NCBI RefSeq assembly: GCF_000308615.1
Contig: NZ_BAGB01000047.1
Span: 124,001 to 188,000, forward strand
Reading direction: 5' to 3'
From: Nocardia jiangxiensis NBRC 101359
GTDB lineage: Bacteria; Actinomycetota; Actinomycetes; Mycobacteriales; Mycobacteriaceae
DNA: 64,000 bases
Shown: one piece after another, positions 44,365 through 53,449 of the stretch
How the letters are laid out: every line of letters begins with the position of its first letter
Numbering within the stretch: position 1 is the first letter of the stretch
Translations under genes and position numbers: made by a program
Notes under the pieces: model-generated
What the model saw: only the letters and a program-made list of their open reading frames with translations
Database searches by the model: none
What the model was told of the DNA's origin: nothing

Positions 44365-45856
44365 AGGCTCGGGACTGGTTGTAGCCGCGGCGGGCGAGCA
44401 TGCCTACCAGGCGGCGGATCAGCTTGTCGCGGTCCAGGTTTCGGGGTGTGCTGCGGAGTTTGCGTTGGATCAGGGCGATGGCGGCATCGTCGGGGTCGGC
44501 ATCGGGAATGTCGTGTTCGGCGGGGAACTGGTCGGCGATGGCGACGCCCTCGTCCGCGTTGCCGGGCAGGGCGTCGTGGTCTGCCGAGTAGTCACCGTCG
44601 GCGGTGGAGCGGTGACCGGCCAGCGCGGCGCGGTCGGGCGCGGTGTCTCCCGATGACGTGCGGCCGGGTGGTTCCGCGCGACGCAGGGTCGAGCCGGGGC
44701 GTCCGGGGCGGGGCGGGGCCGGGAGGTCGGCCTCGGCGACGGCAGCCTGCACCACCGCATAGGCGGTGGACGGGTCGTAGCCTTTGCGGGCCAGCATTCC
44801 CACGAGGCGGCGAGTTGCCTTGTCCCGGTCCAGATCCGCGGGGAGGGTACGGAGTTTGCGGTGCACCAGGTCGGTCGCACGAGTGTGTTCGTCGTCGACG
44901 CTGATGGATTCCAGGGCCGGGGCCGCGACGTCGGGGGCGATGCCTTTGCGACGCAACTCCTGAGCGAGCACCTTCTTACCCTTGCCGGAGTAGGTGTGCC
45001 TGGAATGGACCCACTGCTCGGCGAATGCCGCATCATCGATCAGGCCGACGGCCGCGAGCCGATCCAGCGCCCGCTCGGCCACCTCGGGCGCAAAGCCCTT
45101 GTCCGCCAACTTGTTCGCCAGTTCGGCCCGGCTGCGGGCCCGATCGGTCAGCAACCGCAGACACAGATCCTTGGCCTGCGCCTCGGTGCCCGCCGGGGTC
45201 TCCCGCTCGGCCCCCTCCCCTCGTCGCCGCGCTCCGCGCCGGGAACGACGCCCGGAGTCATCGTCCCCTCCGGCACTGCTACCCGACAGACTCGCCGCTC
45301 CAGACGAATCAGCGTCCAGCCGCCGCGCCCGAGTATCCGACGCCTCGAAACGCTCATCCGAATCCGTTCGGCCGGAACGGTATTCACGATCATCACCCGG
45401 GTCGAATGCCCGCCGCACCGAACCTGCGGAGGACGAAGTCGCCTCGGACACGTCAGCGGGCATCGAAGTGCGCGGCACTCCCCCAGCAGCGGCGGGATCA
45501 CCGGCGAAGTCGCGCTCGTACCCACTGGACTCGGGGCCGGTGCGCCGAGGTTCCCGAGAGGTACGGTCGCCCGGGTCAGCAGTACGGGAACCGCCCGGAT
45601 GACGTTCCGCAGCGTCCGGACCTACCGGACCACCATCGGAACGCCACAGGCCACCGGCGCTGTCCTCCCCCGCTCCGGACGACTTCCTGCGGACCGGACG
45701 ACGATGCGGGCGAACGGATTCGGCGGAATCGTCCGCACGCGCACGCCCACCGGACTCGAGTTGTTCGAGTTGGCGGCGGAGGCGTTCCACCGCATCGAGC
45801 CGAGTCGCGCCGGGGTCGCGGGCGGGCCCGGACCCCGGCGGTTCCCGGTGCGGCAT
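44321..45856 (-). CDS. recX: RecX recombination regulator with long extension and duplicated C-terminal repeat
   Basis: 511 residues, against about 174 for typical actinobacterial RecX. Residues 1-225 are disordered, Gly/Ser/Asp/Arg rich. The RecX core starts AKDLCLRLLTDRARSRAELA (about 229-310). Its last three-helix repeat (323-376, HRKLRTLPADLDRDKATRRL) is followed by a 78-residue linker and a second copy at 454-509 (QRKLRSTPRNLDRDKLIRRL). Both copies share the LVGMLAR(K/R)GY core. Start ATG 45856 is 3 bp downstream of the recA stop. RecX inhibits RecA filaments; the doubled repeat may bind the filament more strongly. This is inferred. Confidence 0.88.
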   Translation of the reverse strand: MPHREPPGSGPARDPGATRLDAVERLRRQLEQLESGGRARADDSAESVRPHRRPVRRKSSGAGEDSAGGLWRSDGGPVGPDAAERHPGGSRTADPGDRTSREPRRTGPESSGYERDFAGDPAAAGGVPRTSMPADVSEATSSSAGSVRRAFDPGDDREYRSGRTDSDERFEASDTRARRLDADSSGAASLSGSSAGGDDDSGRRSRRGARRRGEGAERETPAGTEAQAKDLCLRLLTDRARSRAELANKLADKGFAPEVAERALDRLAAVGLIDDAAFAEQWVHSRHTYSGKGKKVLAQELRRKGIAPDVAAPALESISVDDEHTRATDLVHRKLRTLPADLDRDKATRRLVGMLARKGYDPSTAYAVVQAAVAEADLPAPPRPGRPGSTLRRAEPPGRTSSGDTAPDRAALAGHRSTADGDYSADHDALPGNADEGVAIADQFPAEHDIPDADPDDAAIALIQRKLRSTPRNLDRDKLIRRLVGMLARRGYNQSRAYALVKAELAAADIG

Positions 45857-45859
45857 CGG

Positions 45860-46903
<1,044 letters not shown>

Positions 46904-46993
46904 CGTCTGGTTCCCCTTCTCACGGGTGATCGTTGTGTGGTTGGCGCCCACAGTAGAGGGCGGCACCGACAAGTTCTGCTGCCCAGCTTAGAC

Positions 46994-47005
46994 GAACACG
47001 TGTTC
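46994..47005. promoter_or_regulatory. LexA (SOS) box of recA
   Basis: GAACACGTGTTC is a perfect palindrome of the actinobacterial SOS box form GAAC-N4-GTTC; flanks give CGAACACGTGTTCG. It lies 91 bp upstream of the recA start on the coding strand, an expected distance for LexA repression. Confidence 0.88.
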
Positions 47006-47020
47006 GAGGCAAGCGACACG

Positions 47021-47190
47021 CCTGACCACACCGAACCCACCTCCTCGGACAGCACCCGTGACGCCTGACCACACCGAACCCACCTCCTCGGACAGCACCC
47101 GTGACGCCTGACCACACCGAACCCACCTCCTCGGACAGCACCCGTGGACGCACCTGACCACACCGAACCCCACCTCCTCGGGCAGCGCCG
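47021..47190. repeat. 43-bp tandem repeat upstream of recA
   Basis: Almost four head-to-tail copies of a 43-bp unit beginning CCTGACCACACCGAACCCAC: 47021-47063, 47064-47106, 47107-47152 (with three extra bases) and 47153 to about 47190 (with changes). Copies 1 and 2 appear identical, and there are no spacers. It fills the space between the AsnC-type gene's stop and the LexA box, on the promoter side of recA. Because 43 is not a multiple of three, it can be read in all frames and creates spurious open frames. Confidence 0.92.
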
Positions 47191-47200
47191 CCGGACCGGC

Positions 47201-48319
47201 TCAGGACCTGCGTTCCGGGGGAACCAGCGCGATCCGGTCCGCGCCCATCAGCGCCTGGGCCTGCTTGAACACCCGCAGCGACGGGGTGACCTCGACATCA
47301 GTGATGCCGTCCAGCGAACCGAGCCGCTCGGTGACGTACCGGTACAGATGCGCGGTGTCGCGGCAGACGATCGAGGCGATCAGATTGGTCGCTCCGGTGG
47401 TGGCGGCGGCGAACGCCGTCTCGGGGAAGGCGGCGACGGCGGTGCCCACCGCGTGCAGATCGGCCGGACGAGTCCGCAGCCACAGCGAGGCGCGCACCGC
47501 GTACCCCATCCGCTCGATCGCGAAGTCCAGATCGAAATACAGCACACCGGCCTCCACCAACTCGGCCATCCGCCGCGCGGCGCGGGTCGGACTCCATCCG
47601 GTCTCGGCGGCGATCCGGGCGTACGACGCGCGACCGTCACGGCTCAGCAGCGCCAACATCGCCTCGTCGGCCGACGACAGATCCATCGGCTCGTCCGGAC
47701 CCACCGGATCGGCGATCGACCGGGTCGAGGAACCCAGCGCCGCCCGTTGTTCGGCGGTGAGCAGACCACCGAAACGCGGCCACTCCTCCTCGAGCGGGAA
47801 CCGGTGGATGATCTCGTACGCGTTCAACCGCGTCACCTGACTGGCCCGCGGAAGGATGTTGAGCAGCAACGCGTCCCGCTGTTCGGCCGTGCGCGGCCGG
47901 CTCACGCACGTCACCTCCGAACCGGTCGCCAGCAATGCCACCCAGCTGACGTCGGGCAGGCGCGCCAGCGATTCGGCCAGTCGCAGCGCCTTGTCGGGCG
48001 TCGAGCCCAGCCGCAGCATCCACCGGGTGCTGCCCAGCGGCACCGCGTTCACCAGACCGGAGATGTGCAGAATGCCGCGCCCGCGCAGGGAGCGATAGCG
48101 CCGCGCGACGGTCTGCTCGGAAACGCCCAGCACCGCACCGAGTTTCGCGAACGGGATACGCGGATCGGTGACCAGGCCGTGCACGATCTGCCGGTCCAGC
48201 GGGTCGAGCACGGAGGATTCGTGCACTCCATCGACGGTCACGAGGGGATTCCCATGCTGCTGGTCGGTTGTCGGGTGGGATATCCCAGTATGCCGCACGC
48301 TCACGTCGGTATCGTTCAC
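47201..48319 (-). CDS. Double-domain Lrp/AsnC-family regulator
   Basis: 372 residues containing two AsnC HTH modules: LDPLDRQIVHGLVTDPRIPF then AKLGAVLGVSEQTVARRYRS (N-terminal) and LSSADEAMLALLSRDGRASY then ARIAAETGWSPTRAARRMAE (C-terminal half, about residue 205 on), each followed by a ligand/dimerisation-like domain. Single-domain family members are about 150 residues, so this is a tandem form known in actinomycetes. Start GTG 48319 is 8 bp downstream of the methyltransferase stop. The ligand is unknown, probably an amino acid. It ends just before the recA upstream repeat. Confidence 0.85.
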   Translation of the reverse strand: MNDTDVSVRHTGISHPTTDQQHGNPLVTVDGVHESSVLDPLDRQIVHGLVTDPRIPFAKLGAVLGVSEQTVARRYRSLRGRGILHISGLVNAVPLGSTRWMLRLGSTPDKALRLAESLARLPDVSWVALLATGSEVTCVSRPRTAEQRDALLLNILPRASQVTRLNAYEIIHRFPLEEEWPRFGGLLTAEQRAALGSSTRSIADPVGPDEPMDLSSADEAMLALLSRDGRASYARIAAETGWSPTRAARRMAELVEAGVLYFDLDFAIERMGYAVRASLWLRTRPADLHAVGTAVAAFPETAFAAATTGATNLIASIVCRDTAHLYRYVTERLGSLDGITDVEVTPSLRVFKQAQALMGADRIALVPPERRS

Positions 48320-48326
48320 ATCCCGA

Positions 48327-49238
48327 TCACCGGCGCACGACGGTCACCAGATTGACCAGCGGTGCGCCGACGTGTCCCGCGCCCGCCTCGACCACCGGCA
48401 GCGGGCGACCCGCCGCACGCAGATAGTCCGCGAGCCCGGTGCGCTCGGCGTCCCAGCCGCGTTCGGAGAACCACTGTGCCGCATCGGATCTCGGATCGTT
48501 GTAGATCAGCCGGGCCCAATCGCTCTTGGCCTCGTCATCGGCCTGCTCGGACTCGACCATCTCGGTGTACTCCTCCCGTGGCAGCGGCGTCATCTGCTCG
48601 ATGGCGGCGCGACTGCCCGCCGCGCTGGCCGCATCGAGTGTGGCGAACAGCTGATCCTGTGCCTCGGGGGTGATGTAGATCAGCAGTCCCTCCACCAGCC
48701 AGGCGGTCGGGGCCCCCGGGTCGAATCCGTTGTCCCGCAGGACATCGAGCCATTCGTCGCGCAGATCCACCGCGACCTCGCGGCGATCGGCGAGCGGTTC
48801 GATTCCGGCCTCGGCCAGCGTCTCGCGTTTGAAGTCCAGCACGTGCGAACGGTCGAGTTCGTAGACCACCGCGTCCGCGAGGCACGGCAGCCGATAGACG
48901 CGTGCGTCCAGCCCCGCCGCCAGAATCACCACCTGAGCGATGCCGGCCTCCCGAGCGGCTCGCAGGTAGTCGTCGAAATACCTTGTCCGCCCGGCGATAT
49001 GGGCACGGAAGGAGGTCCCGAAGTCCGGCGACCGCAGGATATGGTCACGGGTGAGTTCGGGATCCGGGTCGGCCAGCAGGGCCCACTCCCCGCCCGCGGC
49101 CCGCAGGAACAGCTCGGCCAGCGGATCGACCGCGAGCGGCTCCTCGTCCTGCGCGGCCAGCGTCCGCGCGGCCGCCACGAACAGCGCCGTCGACCCCACG
49201 CTCGTAGTGATGTCCCAGTCATCGCTATCGCTTCGCAT
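48327..49238 (-). CDS. SAM-dependent methyltransferase, TIGR00027/LCM type
   Basis: 303 residues, PF04072-type family abundant in mycobacteria. VGSTALFVAAARTLAAQDEE, then QVVILAAGLDARVYRLPC (SAM site with GLDAR), VYELDRSHVLDFKRETLA, and TAWLVEGLLIYITPEAQD are all family signatures. ATG 49238 starts the domain (RSDSDDWDITTSVG); the longer frame has no similarity. It lies 7 bp upstream of the AsnC-type gene and may be cotranscribed with it. The substrate is unknown. Confidence 0.86.
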   Translation of the reverse strand: MRSDSDDWDITTSVGSTALFVAAARTLAAQDEEPLAVDPLAELFLRAAGGEWALLADPDPELTRDHILRSPDFGTSFRAHIAGRTRYFDDYLRAAREAGIAQVVILAAGLDARVYRLPCLADAVVYELDRSHVLDFKRETLAEAGIEPLADRREVAVDLRDEWLDVLRDNGFDPGAPTAWLVEGLLIYITPEAQDQLFATLDAASAAGSRAAIEQMTPLPREEYTEMVESEQADDEAKSDWARLIYNDPRSDAAQWFSERGWDAERTGLADYLRAAGRPLPVVEAGAGHVGAPLVNLVTVVRR

Positions 49239-49589
49239 GCCGGTCACGCTATCGGCGAGTCGATGGAATCGGCAGCCCCCACGGACCGCTCGGCGAGTTT
49301 CCTCCATGGCGGACGGGGGTTCGGAACGGATTCCGCCACAGACGGCCACCAAGAGGGAGCAACACACCCTCGAGCATGAATTCAAGACGCAATCCACCCA
49401 ATGCGAACGCCCGATCCGCCGGACCACATCGCCTCGTGAATCACTCTGTACCGCAACGGATCCAGCGGGACTCAAACTCTTCCGGAACCGGCGGCGCGGC
49501 GAATGCCGCCAGCTGCCGGCAGTCCGATACCGCCGCCGCGAGCGCGATCCCACGCCTCCATGCGGTATGGATACCGTGATAACACCGAA
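49239..49589. other. 351-bp intergenic stretch
   Basis: Lies between the minus-strand methyltransferase gene and the 3' end of a minus-strand P450 gene. No supported gene or distinct hairpin was seen. It serves as the 3' flank of the P450 gene and the promoter side of the methyltransferase gene. Confidence 0.4.
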
Positions 49590-50876
49590 TCAGCGTGCGT
49601 CCGCGAGTGCGAATTCGATGTTCAACTCACGCAGTCCGCGCAGCAGGAAGGTCGGCTCGTACCGATAGCTGCGCTGTTCGGCGGGACCGTGCACGCCATC
49701 GTCGATCGTGATGTCCCGCAGGCGATCCAGCATCCGATTCAACGTGACCTGACCTTCCGCACGGGCCAGCGGCGCGCCCGCACAGGTGTGGATGCCGCGC
49801 CCGAAGGCGATGTGCTCACGGGCATTGCGGCGATCGAGCCGGAATTCGTCCGGATCCTCGAACTTGCGCGGATCGCGGTTGGCCGCGCCGATGCACAGCA
49901 TCAGGACGGTTCCGGCGGGGATGTCGAGATCACCGAGCCGAGTCGTCCTGCGTGCCAACCGGAAATCCACCTTGGTCGGGCTCTCGGTGCGCAGCGACTC
50001 CTCTATGAAGGGGCCGATCAGCCGACGATCCTCGCGCAGGACCCGCTGCAGTTCGGGTCGCTCCGCCAGTACCCGCACCGCGGCGCTGAGCAGTTTGGTG
50101 ACCGTCTCCTGTCCGGCGGCGAACAGGAAGGTCGCGGGCCTGACCACCTCGATGATCTCGGGCATCACGCCATCTGGATAGGTCGTGGCGGCCAATGCGC
50201 TCAGGATGTCCCCGCGCGGCGTGCGGCGACGATCGGCGATGTACTCACCGAAGGTCTCCTCCAGCCATTCCAGCGGATTGCTCCCCACCGGTTCGTGGTC
50301 GAGCGCACCCACCCGACTACCCGGAGTCTTGTGTCCGGCAAGGGTTTCCCGGAATGTCTCGCGATCGGACTCGGGCACGCCCAGCAGGTCGGCGATGACC
50401 AGCGTGGCGAAGGGTTTGGCGTAATCGGCGAGGAATTCGCAGCGGCCCTCGGCGAGGAATTCGTCGAACTGGCGGTCGGCCAGCCGCCACATGTACTCCT
50501 CGTTCTCCCCGAGCCGCTTGGGTGTCAGCAATCGGCTCAGCAGCGAGCGTGCCCGGGTGTGGTCCGGCGGATCCATGGTGACCATATGCTCGAAAATCGG
50601 GAACAGATGGCGGTTTTCGCTGATCTGTCCGGTGATGTCGTCCCCGGCGGGTTCGAACGGCAGCGGCGGGAACGGCCCGCCGATCGAGACGCAGGCCGAG
50701 AAGGAGTCCGTATCGCGGAACGCCTGCACCGCCTCCTGATATCCGGTGACGGCCACGACGCCGTAGTGCGGTTCGCGGAACACCGGATGGCGGCTGCGCA
50801 GGAAGGCCAGATAGTCGTACGGGTCCTGCGCGAGCTGTGGATCGGAGAAGTAGTCGAGAGTAGCCGGATCGGTCAT
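49590..50876 (-). CDS. Cytochrome P450 (cassette copy a)
   Basis: 428 residues, soluble bacterial-type P450. I-helix AGQETVTKLL (oxygen activation; the usual acid-alcohol pair is E-T), ExxR in FIEESLRTESPT, and the heme-thiolate loop FGRGIHTCAGAPLARAEG. It lacks a membrane anchor, so needs ferredoxin/reductase partners from elsewhere. ATG 50876. It is divergent from a TetR gene whose promoter region holds the palindrome at 50950. The close relative at 60892 shares many blocks (FPPLPFE, NPLEWL, SNPLEWL). It likely hydroxylates a hydrophobic substrate; CYP family is not assigned. Confidence 0.92.
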   Translation of the reverse strand: MTDPATLDYFSDPQLAQDPYDYLAFLRSRHPVFREPHYGVVAVTGYQEAVQAFRDTDSFSACVSIGGPFPPLPFEPAGDDITGQISENRHLFPIFEHMVTMDPPDHTRARSLLSRLLTPKRLGENEEYMWRLADRQFDEFLAEGRCEFLADYAKPFATLVIADLLGVPESDRETFRETLAGHKTPGSRVGALDHEPVGSNPLEWLEETFGEYIADRRRTPRGDILSALAATTYPDGVMPEIIEVVRPATFLFAAGQETVTKLLSAAVRVLAERPELQRVLREDRRLIGPFIEESLRTESPTKVDFRLARRTTRLGDLDIPAGTVLMLCIGAANRDPRKFEDPDEFRLDRRNAREHIAFGRGIHTCAGAPLARAEGQVTLNRMLDRLRDITIDDGVHGPAEQRSYRYEPTFLLRGLRELNIEFALADAR

Positions 50877-50949
50877 TGCACACCGCCGTGGATCGGAGTC
50901 GTCGCCCGCATCCGCCGCGCGCCCCCACCGCGCCCGCGCCTGCCGAATG

Positions 50950-50969
50950 CTGATCGATCGATCAAACTG
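50950..50969. promoter_or_regulatory. Operator palindrome 1 (P450a/TetR divergent promoter)
   Basis: CTGATCGATCGATCAAACTG contains the 14-bp perfect palindrome TGATCGATCGATCA. Its exact reverse complement occurs at 51728-51747 before the SDR gene. It lies 74 bp from the P450 start and 117 bp before the TetR start, so the TetR protein would control both and itself. Confidence 0.72.
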
Positions 50970-51085
50970 TTAGAATGGACCATGCCTATCACGAAGCGTG
51001 GCGAGTGGTCAAGCACAGCGCCTCCGATCCGAAACCGCTGCACTGCCGAAGTTCTCGGCGATCCCACCGTGCGACAGGCCCGCGC

Positions 51086-51688
51086 ATGAGCAAGAGCGGG
51101 GACGCGGGCGCGCGCGAGCGGCTGATGGAGGCGACCGCCCAGATCATGCGCGAGGAGGGGTATGCGGCGGCGACCTCGCGCCGGGTGGCCGCGGCGGCCG
51201 GGGTGCGTTCGGCCCTGGTCTACTACTACTTCCCCACGATGGACGACCTGTTCCTGGCGGTATTGCGCACCGGCGCGCAGGGCGCGCTGGAACGGATGCG
51301 TCAGGCGATCACCGAGGACGATCCGCTGCGCGCGCTCTGGACGATCAACACCGACACCAGATTCACGCAGCTCAACATGGAATTCATGGCGCTGGCGAAC
51401 CACCGCAAGGCCATCGGGACCGAGCTGCGGATCTACGCCGAGCGCGTCCGGGACATCGAGACCGCCGCGGTCACCCTGGTGCTGCGCGCCTACGGTGTCG
51501 ACCTGGCGGAGTTTCCGCCGGTGGTGATGTCGATGCTGCTCACCGGCGCGGCGCGGATCCTGTGCAACGAGGGCGCGGTCGGCGTCGAACAGGGACATGC
51601 CGAACTGCGCGCCTTCGTCGAGCGCTACATGAATCGGTTCGACAGTCCACTGCCGGTACGCAATTCGCGACCCGAGCCCGCCTCGTAG
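51086..51688 (+). CDS. TetR-family regulator of the first P450/SDR cassette
   Basis: 200 residues. The N-terminal HTH shows ARERLMEATAQIMREEGYAA then ATSRRVAAAAGVRSALVYYY and FPTMDDLFLAVLRTG. The ligand domain is a small all-helical fold. ATG 51086 is chosen at the conserved start; a longer frame (50975) lacks family sequence and weak ribosome-binding sites precede both. It is flanked by two copies of the same 20-bp palindromic element, strongly suggesting it represses itself, the P450 gene and the SDR gene. Its effector is likely the pathway substrate. Confidence 0.88.
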   Translation: MSKSGDAGARERLMEATAQIMREEGYAAATSRRVAAAAGVRSALVYYYFPTMDDLFLAVLRTGAQGALERMRQAITEDDPLRALWTINTDTRFTQLNMEFMALANHRKAIGTELRIYAERVRDIETAAVTLVLRAYGVDLAEFPPVVMSMLLTGAARILCNEGAVGVEQGHAELRAFVERYMNRFDSPLPVRNSRPEPAS

Positions 51689-51727
51689 TTCCGCCGGAAC
51701 CGTTGACAGCCCACCCCGCCGGTGTCA

Positions 51728-51747
51728 CAGTTTGATCGATCGATCAG
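51728..51747. promoter_or_regulatory. Operator palindrome 2 (SDR promoter)
   Basis: CAGTTTGATCGATCGATCAG is the exact reverse complement of the 20-bp element at 50950-50969, with the palindromic core TGATCGATCGATCA at 51733-51746. It lies 64 bp before the SDR start and 40 bp after the TetR stop. Confidence 0.72.
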
Positions 51748-51810
51748 GAAAGCCCGATCGACGCAAGGTCGAGCGTCGACCGCTCGACCCGAGACCGACG
51801 AGGTGGTTTC

Positions 51811-52650
51811 ATGGCTGGGCGGGTCGAAGGCAAGGTCGCCTTCATCACGGGTGCAGCACGCGGTCAGGGCCGCAGTCACGCGGTACGACTGGCACAGGAG
51901 GGCGCGGACATCATCGCGGTCGACGTCTGCAAACCGGTGAGCGGCAGCGACGTCATTCCCGCGTCCACGCCGGAGGATCTGGCCGAAACGGCCGAGTTGA
52001 TCAAGGGCCTGGGACGTCGCGTCGTCACCGCCGAGGTCGACGTGCGCGACTTCGACGCACTACAGGCGGCGGTCGACGGCGGCGTCGAGCAGCTGGGCCG
52101 GTTGGACATCATCGTCGCCAACGCCGGTATCGGCAACGGCGGTGCGACGCTGGACAAGACGAGCGAGCAGGACTGGGACACCCTGATCGGGATCAACCTG
52201 TCCGGCGTCTGGAAAACCGTGAAAGCCGGTGTGCCCCATCTGCTCTCGGGCAGCTCCGGCGGCTCGATCGTGCTGACCAGCTCGGTCGGCGGGCTCAAGG
52301 CATACCCGAACACCGGCCACTACATCGCCGCCAAACACGGCGTGATCGGCATGATGCGCAGCTTCGCCGTGGAATTGGGCGAACATTCGATCCGCGTCAA
52401 CGCCGTGTGCCCCACGAACGTGAACACCCCCATGTTCATGAACGAGGGCACGATGAAGCTGTTCCGACCGGATCTGGAGAACCCCACCAAGGAGGATTTC
52501 GCTCCGGTCGCGCAATTCATGCACGTGCTGCCGATCGGGTGGGTCGAGCCGGTGGACATCAGCAACGCGGTGCTGTTCCTGGCCTCGGACGAGTCCCGCT
52601 ACATCACCGGGCTGCCCGTCACCATCGATGCGGGCAGCACCCTGAAATAG
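51811..52650 (+). CDS. Mycofactocin-coupled SDR oxidoreductase (cassette copy a)
   Basis: 279 residues. The TIGR03971-type family has an unusual NAD site with bound, non-exchangeable NAD whose reducing equivalents go to the redox peptide mycofactocin. The nucleotide loop GAARGQGRSHAVRLAQEGAD and the family's insertion (CKPVSGSD then STPEDLAETAELIKGLGRRV) identify it. The catalytic set is LTSSVGG (Ser) and HYIAAK (YxxxK). ATG 51811 follows GAGGTGG. It is about 93 percent identical by eye to the SDR at 59963. The likely role is oxidation of a cyclic or terpenoid alcohol. Confidence 0.93.
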   Translation: MAGRVEGKVAFITGAARGQGRSHAVRLAQEGADIIAVDVCKPVSGSDVIPASTPEDLAETAELIKGLGRRVVTAEVDVRDFDALQAAVDGGVEQLGRLDIIVANAGIGNGGATLDKTSEQDWDTLIGINLSGVWKTVKAGVPHLLSGSSGGSIVLTSSVGGLKAYPNTGHYIAAKHGVIGMMRSFAVELGEHSIRVNAVCPTNVNTPMFMNEGTMKLFRPDLENPTKEDFAPVAQFMHVLPIGWVEPVDISNAVLFLASDESRYITGLPVTIDAGSTLK

Positions 52651-52677
52651 CGCTCCCCACAACATGATTCCGCACGG

Positions 52678-53295
52678 TCAACGTCCGCGCTCGGCGAGAT
52701 AGCCCCTGGTCAGCCAGTACACGGTCCGGTCGAGCGCGGGCACGATCTGCGCGACCTCGATCTCTCCGCGCGCGAAACGCCCGAGCAGTCCGTAGACCAG
52801 ACTGGACACGATGGTGTCGAGGTCGTCGACGAAATCGCCGTCCACACCGTCCAATACGGCCATCGCGACGGGAACGACCGCCTCGAATCCGCGACGGACC
52901 AGCACATCCCCGCCGGGCGCCGAGCGCGCCCGGAAATAGGCCGCGAGCAGCGCCGGATGCTGCTCCCACGGTTCGAATATCCGGCGCAGCACCCGCATCA
53001 GACCCTCGTACAGCGACTCCTCGCCCTCCGCACGCGCCGACAGCCCCGCATAACGATTCTCCCGCATCCACACTTCCAGTGCGGCACAGATCAATTCGTC
53101 ACGTGTGCCGTAGAGTTTGTAGATCTTGGTCAGGGACACCCGGGCGTGCCGGGCGACCTCGCGCACCTGCAGCGCGTCATATCCGTCGGCCTCGAGCAAC
53201 TCCACCACGGCCCGATGGATCCGGTCGCGCGCCTGTTCGGCCGGCCGCCCGTCGGCCTCGGCCCGTTCGGCCTCAGCGTGTTCCGCGCCCAACAC
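52678..53295 (-). CDS. TetR-family regulator of the SDR/ALDH operon
   Basis: 205 residues. HTH: DRIHRAVVELLEADGYDALQ and VREVARHARVSLTKIYKLYG, followed by TRDELICAALEVWMRENRYA. The C-terminal ligand domain carries RRIFEPWEQHPALLAAYFRA. The start is decided as GTG 53295 by a perfect GGAAGGAG four bases upstream; the longer frame has none. It is divergent from the SDR operon, with the operator GGTAATCAGATTACC between them (53338-53352), so autorepression and operon control are likely. Confidence 0.88.
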   Translation of the reverse strand: MLGAEHAEAERAEADGRPAEQARDRIHRAVVELLEADGYDALQVREVARHARVSLTKIYKLYGTRDELICAALEVWMRENRYAGLSARAEGEESLYEGLMRVLRRIFEPWEQHPALLAAYFRARSAPGGDVLVRRGFEAVVPVAMAVLDGVDGDFVDDLDTIVSSLVYGLLGRFARGEIEVAQIVPALDRTVYWLTRGYLAERGR

Positions 53296-53337
53296 AGACT
53301 CCTTCCCGCACCCGCGAGAGCGTGCTACTCTCTCGAT

Positions 53338-53352
53338 GGTAATCAGATTACC
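53338..53352. promoter_or_regulatory. Operator palindrome between TetR and SDR operon
   Basis: GGTAATCAGATTACC is a perfect dyad (GGTAAT/ATTACC around CAG). It lies 43 bp before the TetR start and 98 bp before the SDR start, in the only spacer between the divergent genes. Confidence 0.7.
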
Positions 53353-53449
53353 GCAGTACAGGTGCATAACTTGCGCTTGATAGTAACCGCGCTCCTGCCG
53401 TGACGCAGCCCGGCGGCGCGGGATCTACTCGGCTCCGAAGCGAGGATCG

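Noticed and set aside
47021..47190. Repeat array as a CRISPR
   Set aside because: The 43-bp units are contiguous with no spacers, and there are no cas genes nearby.
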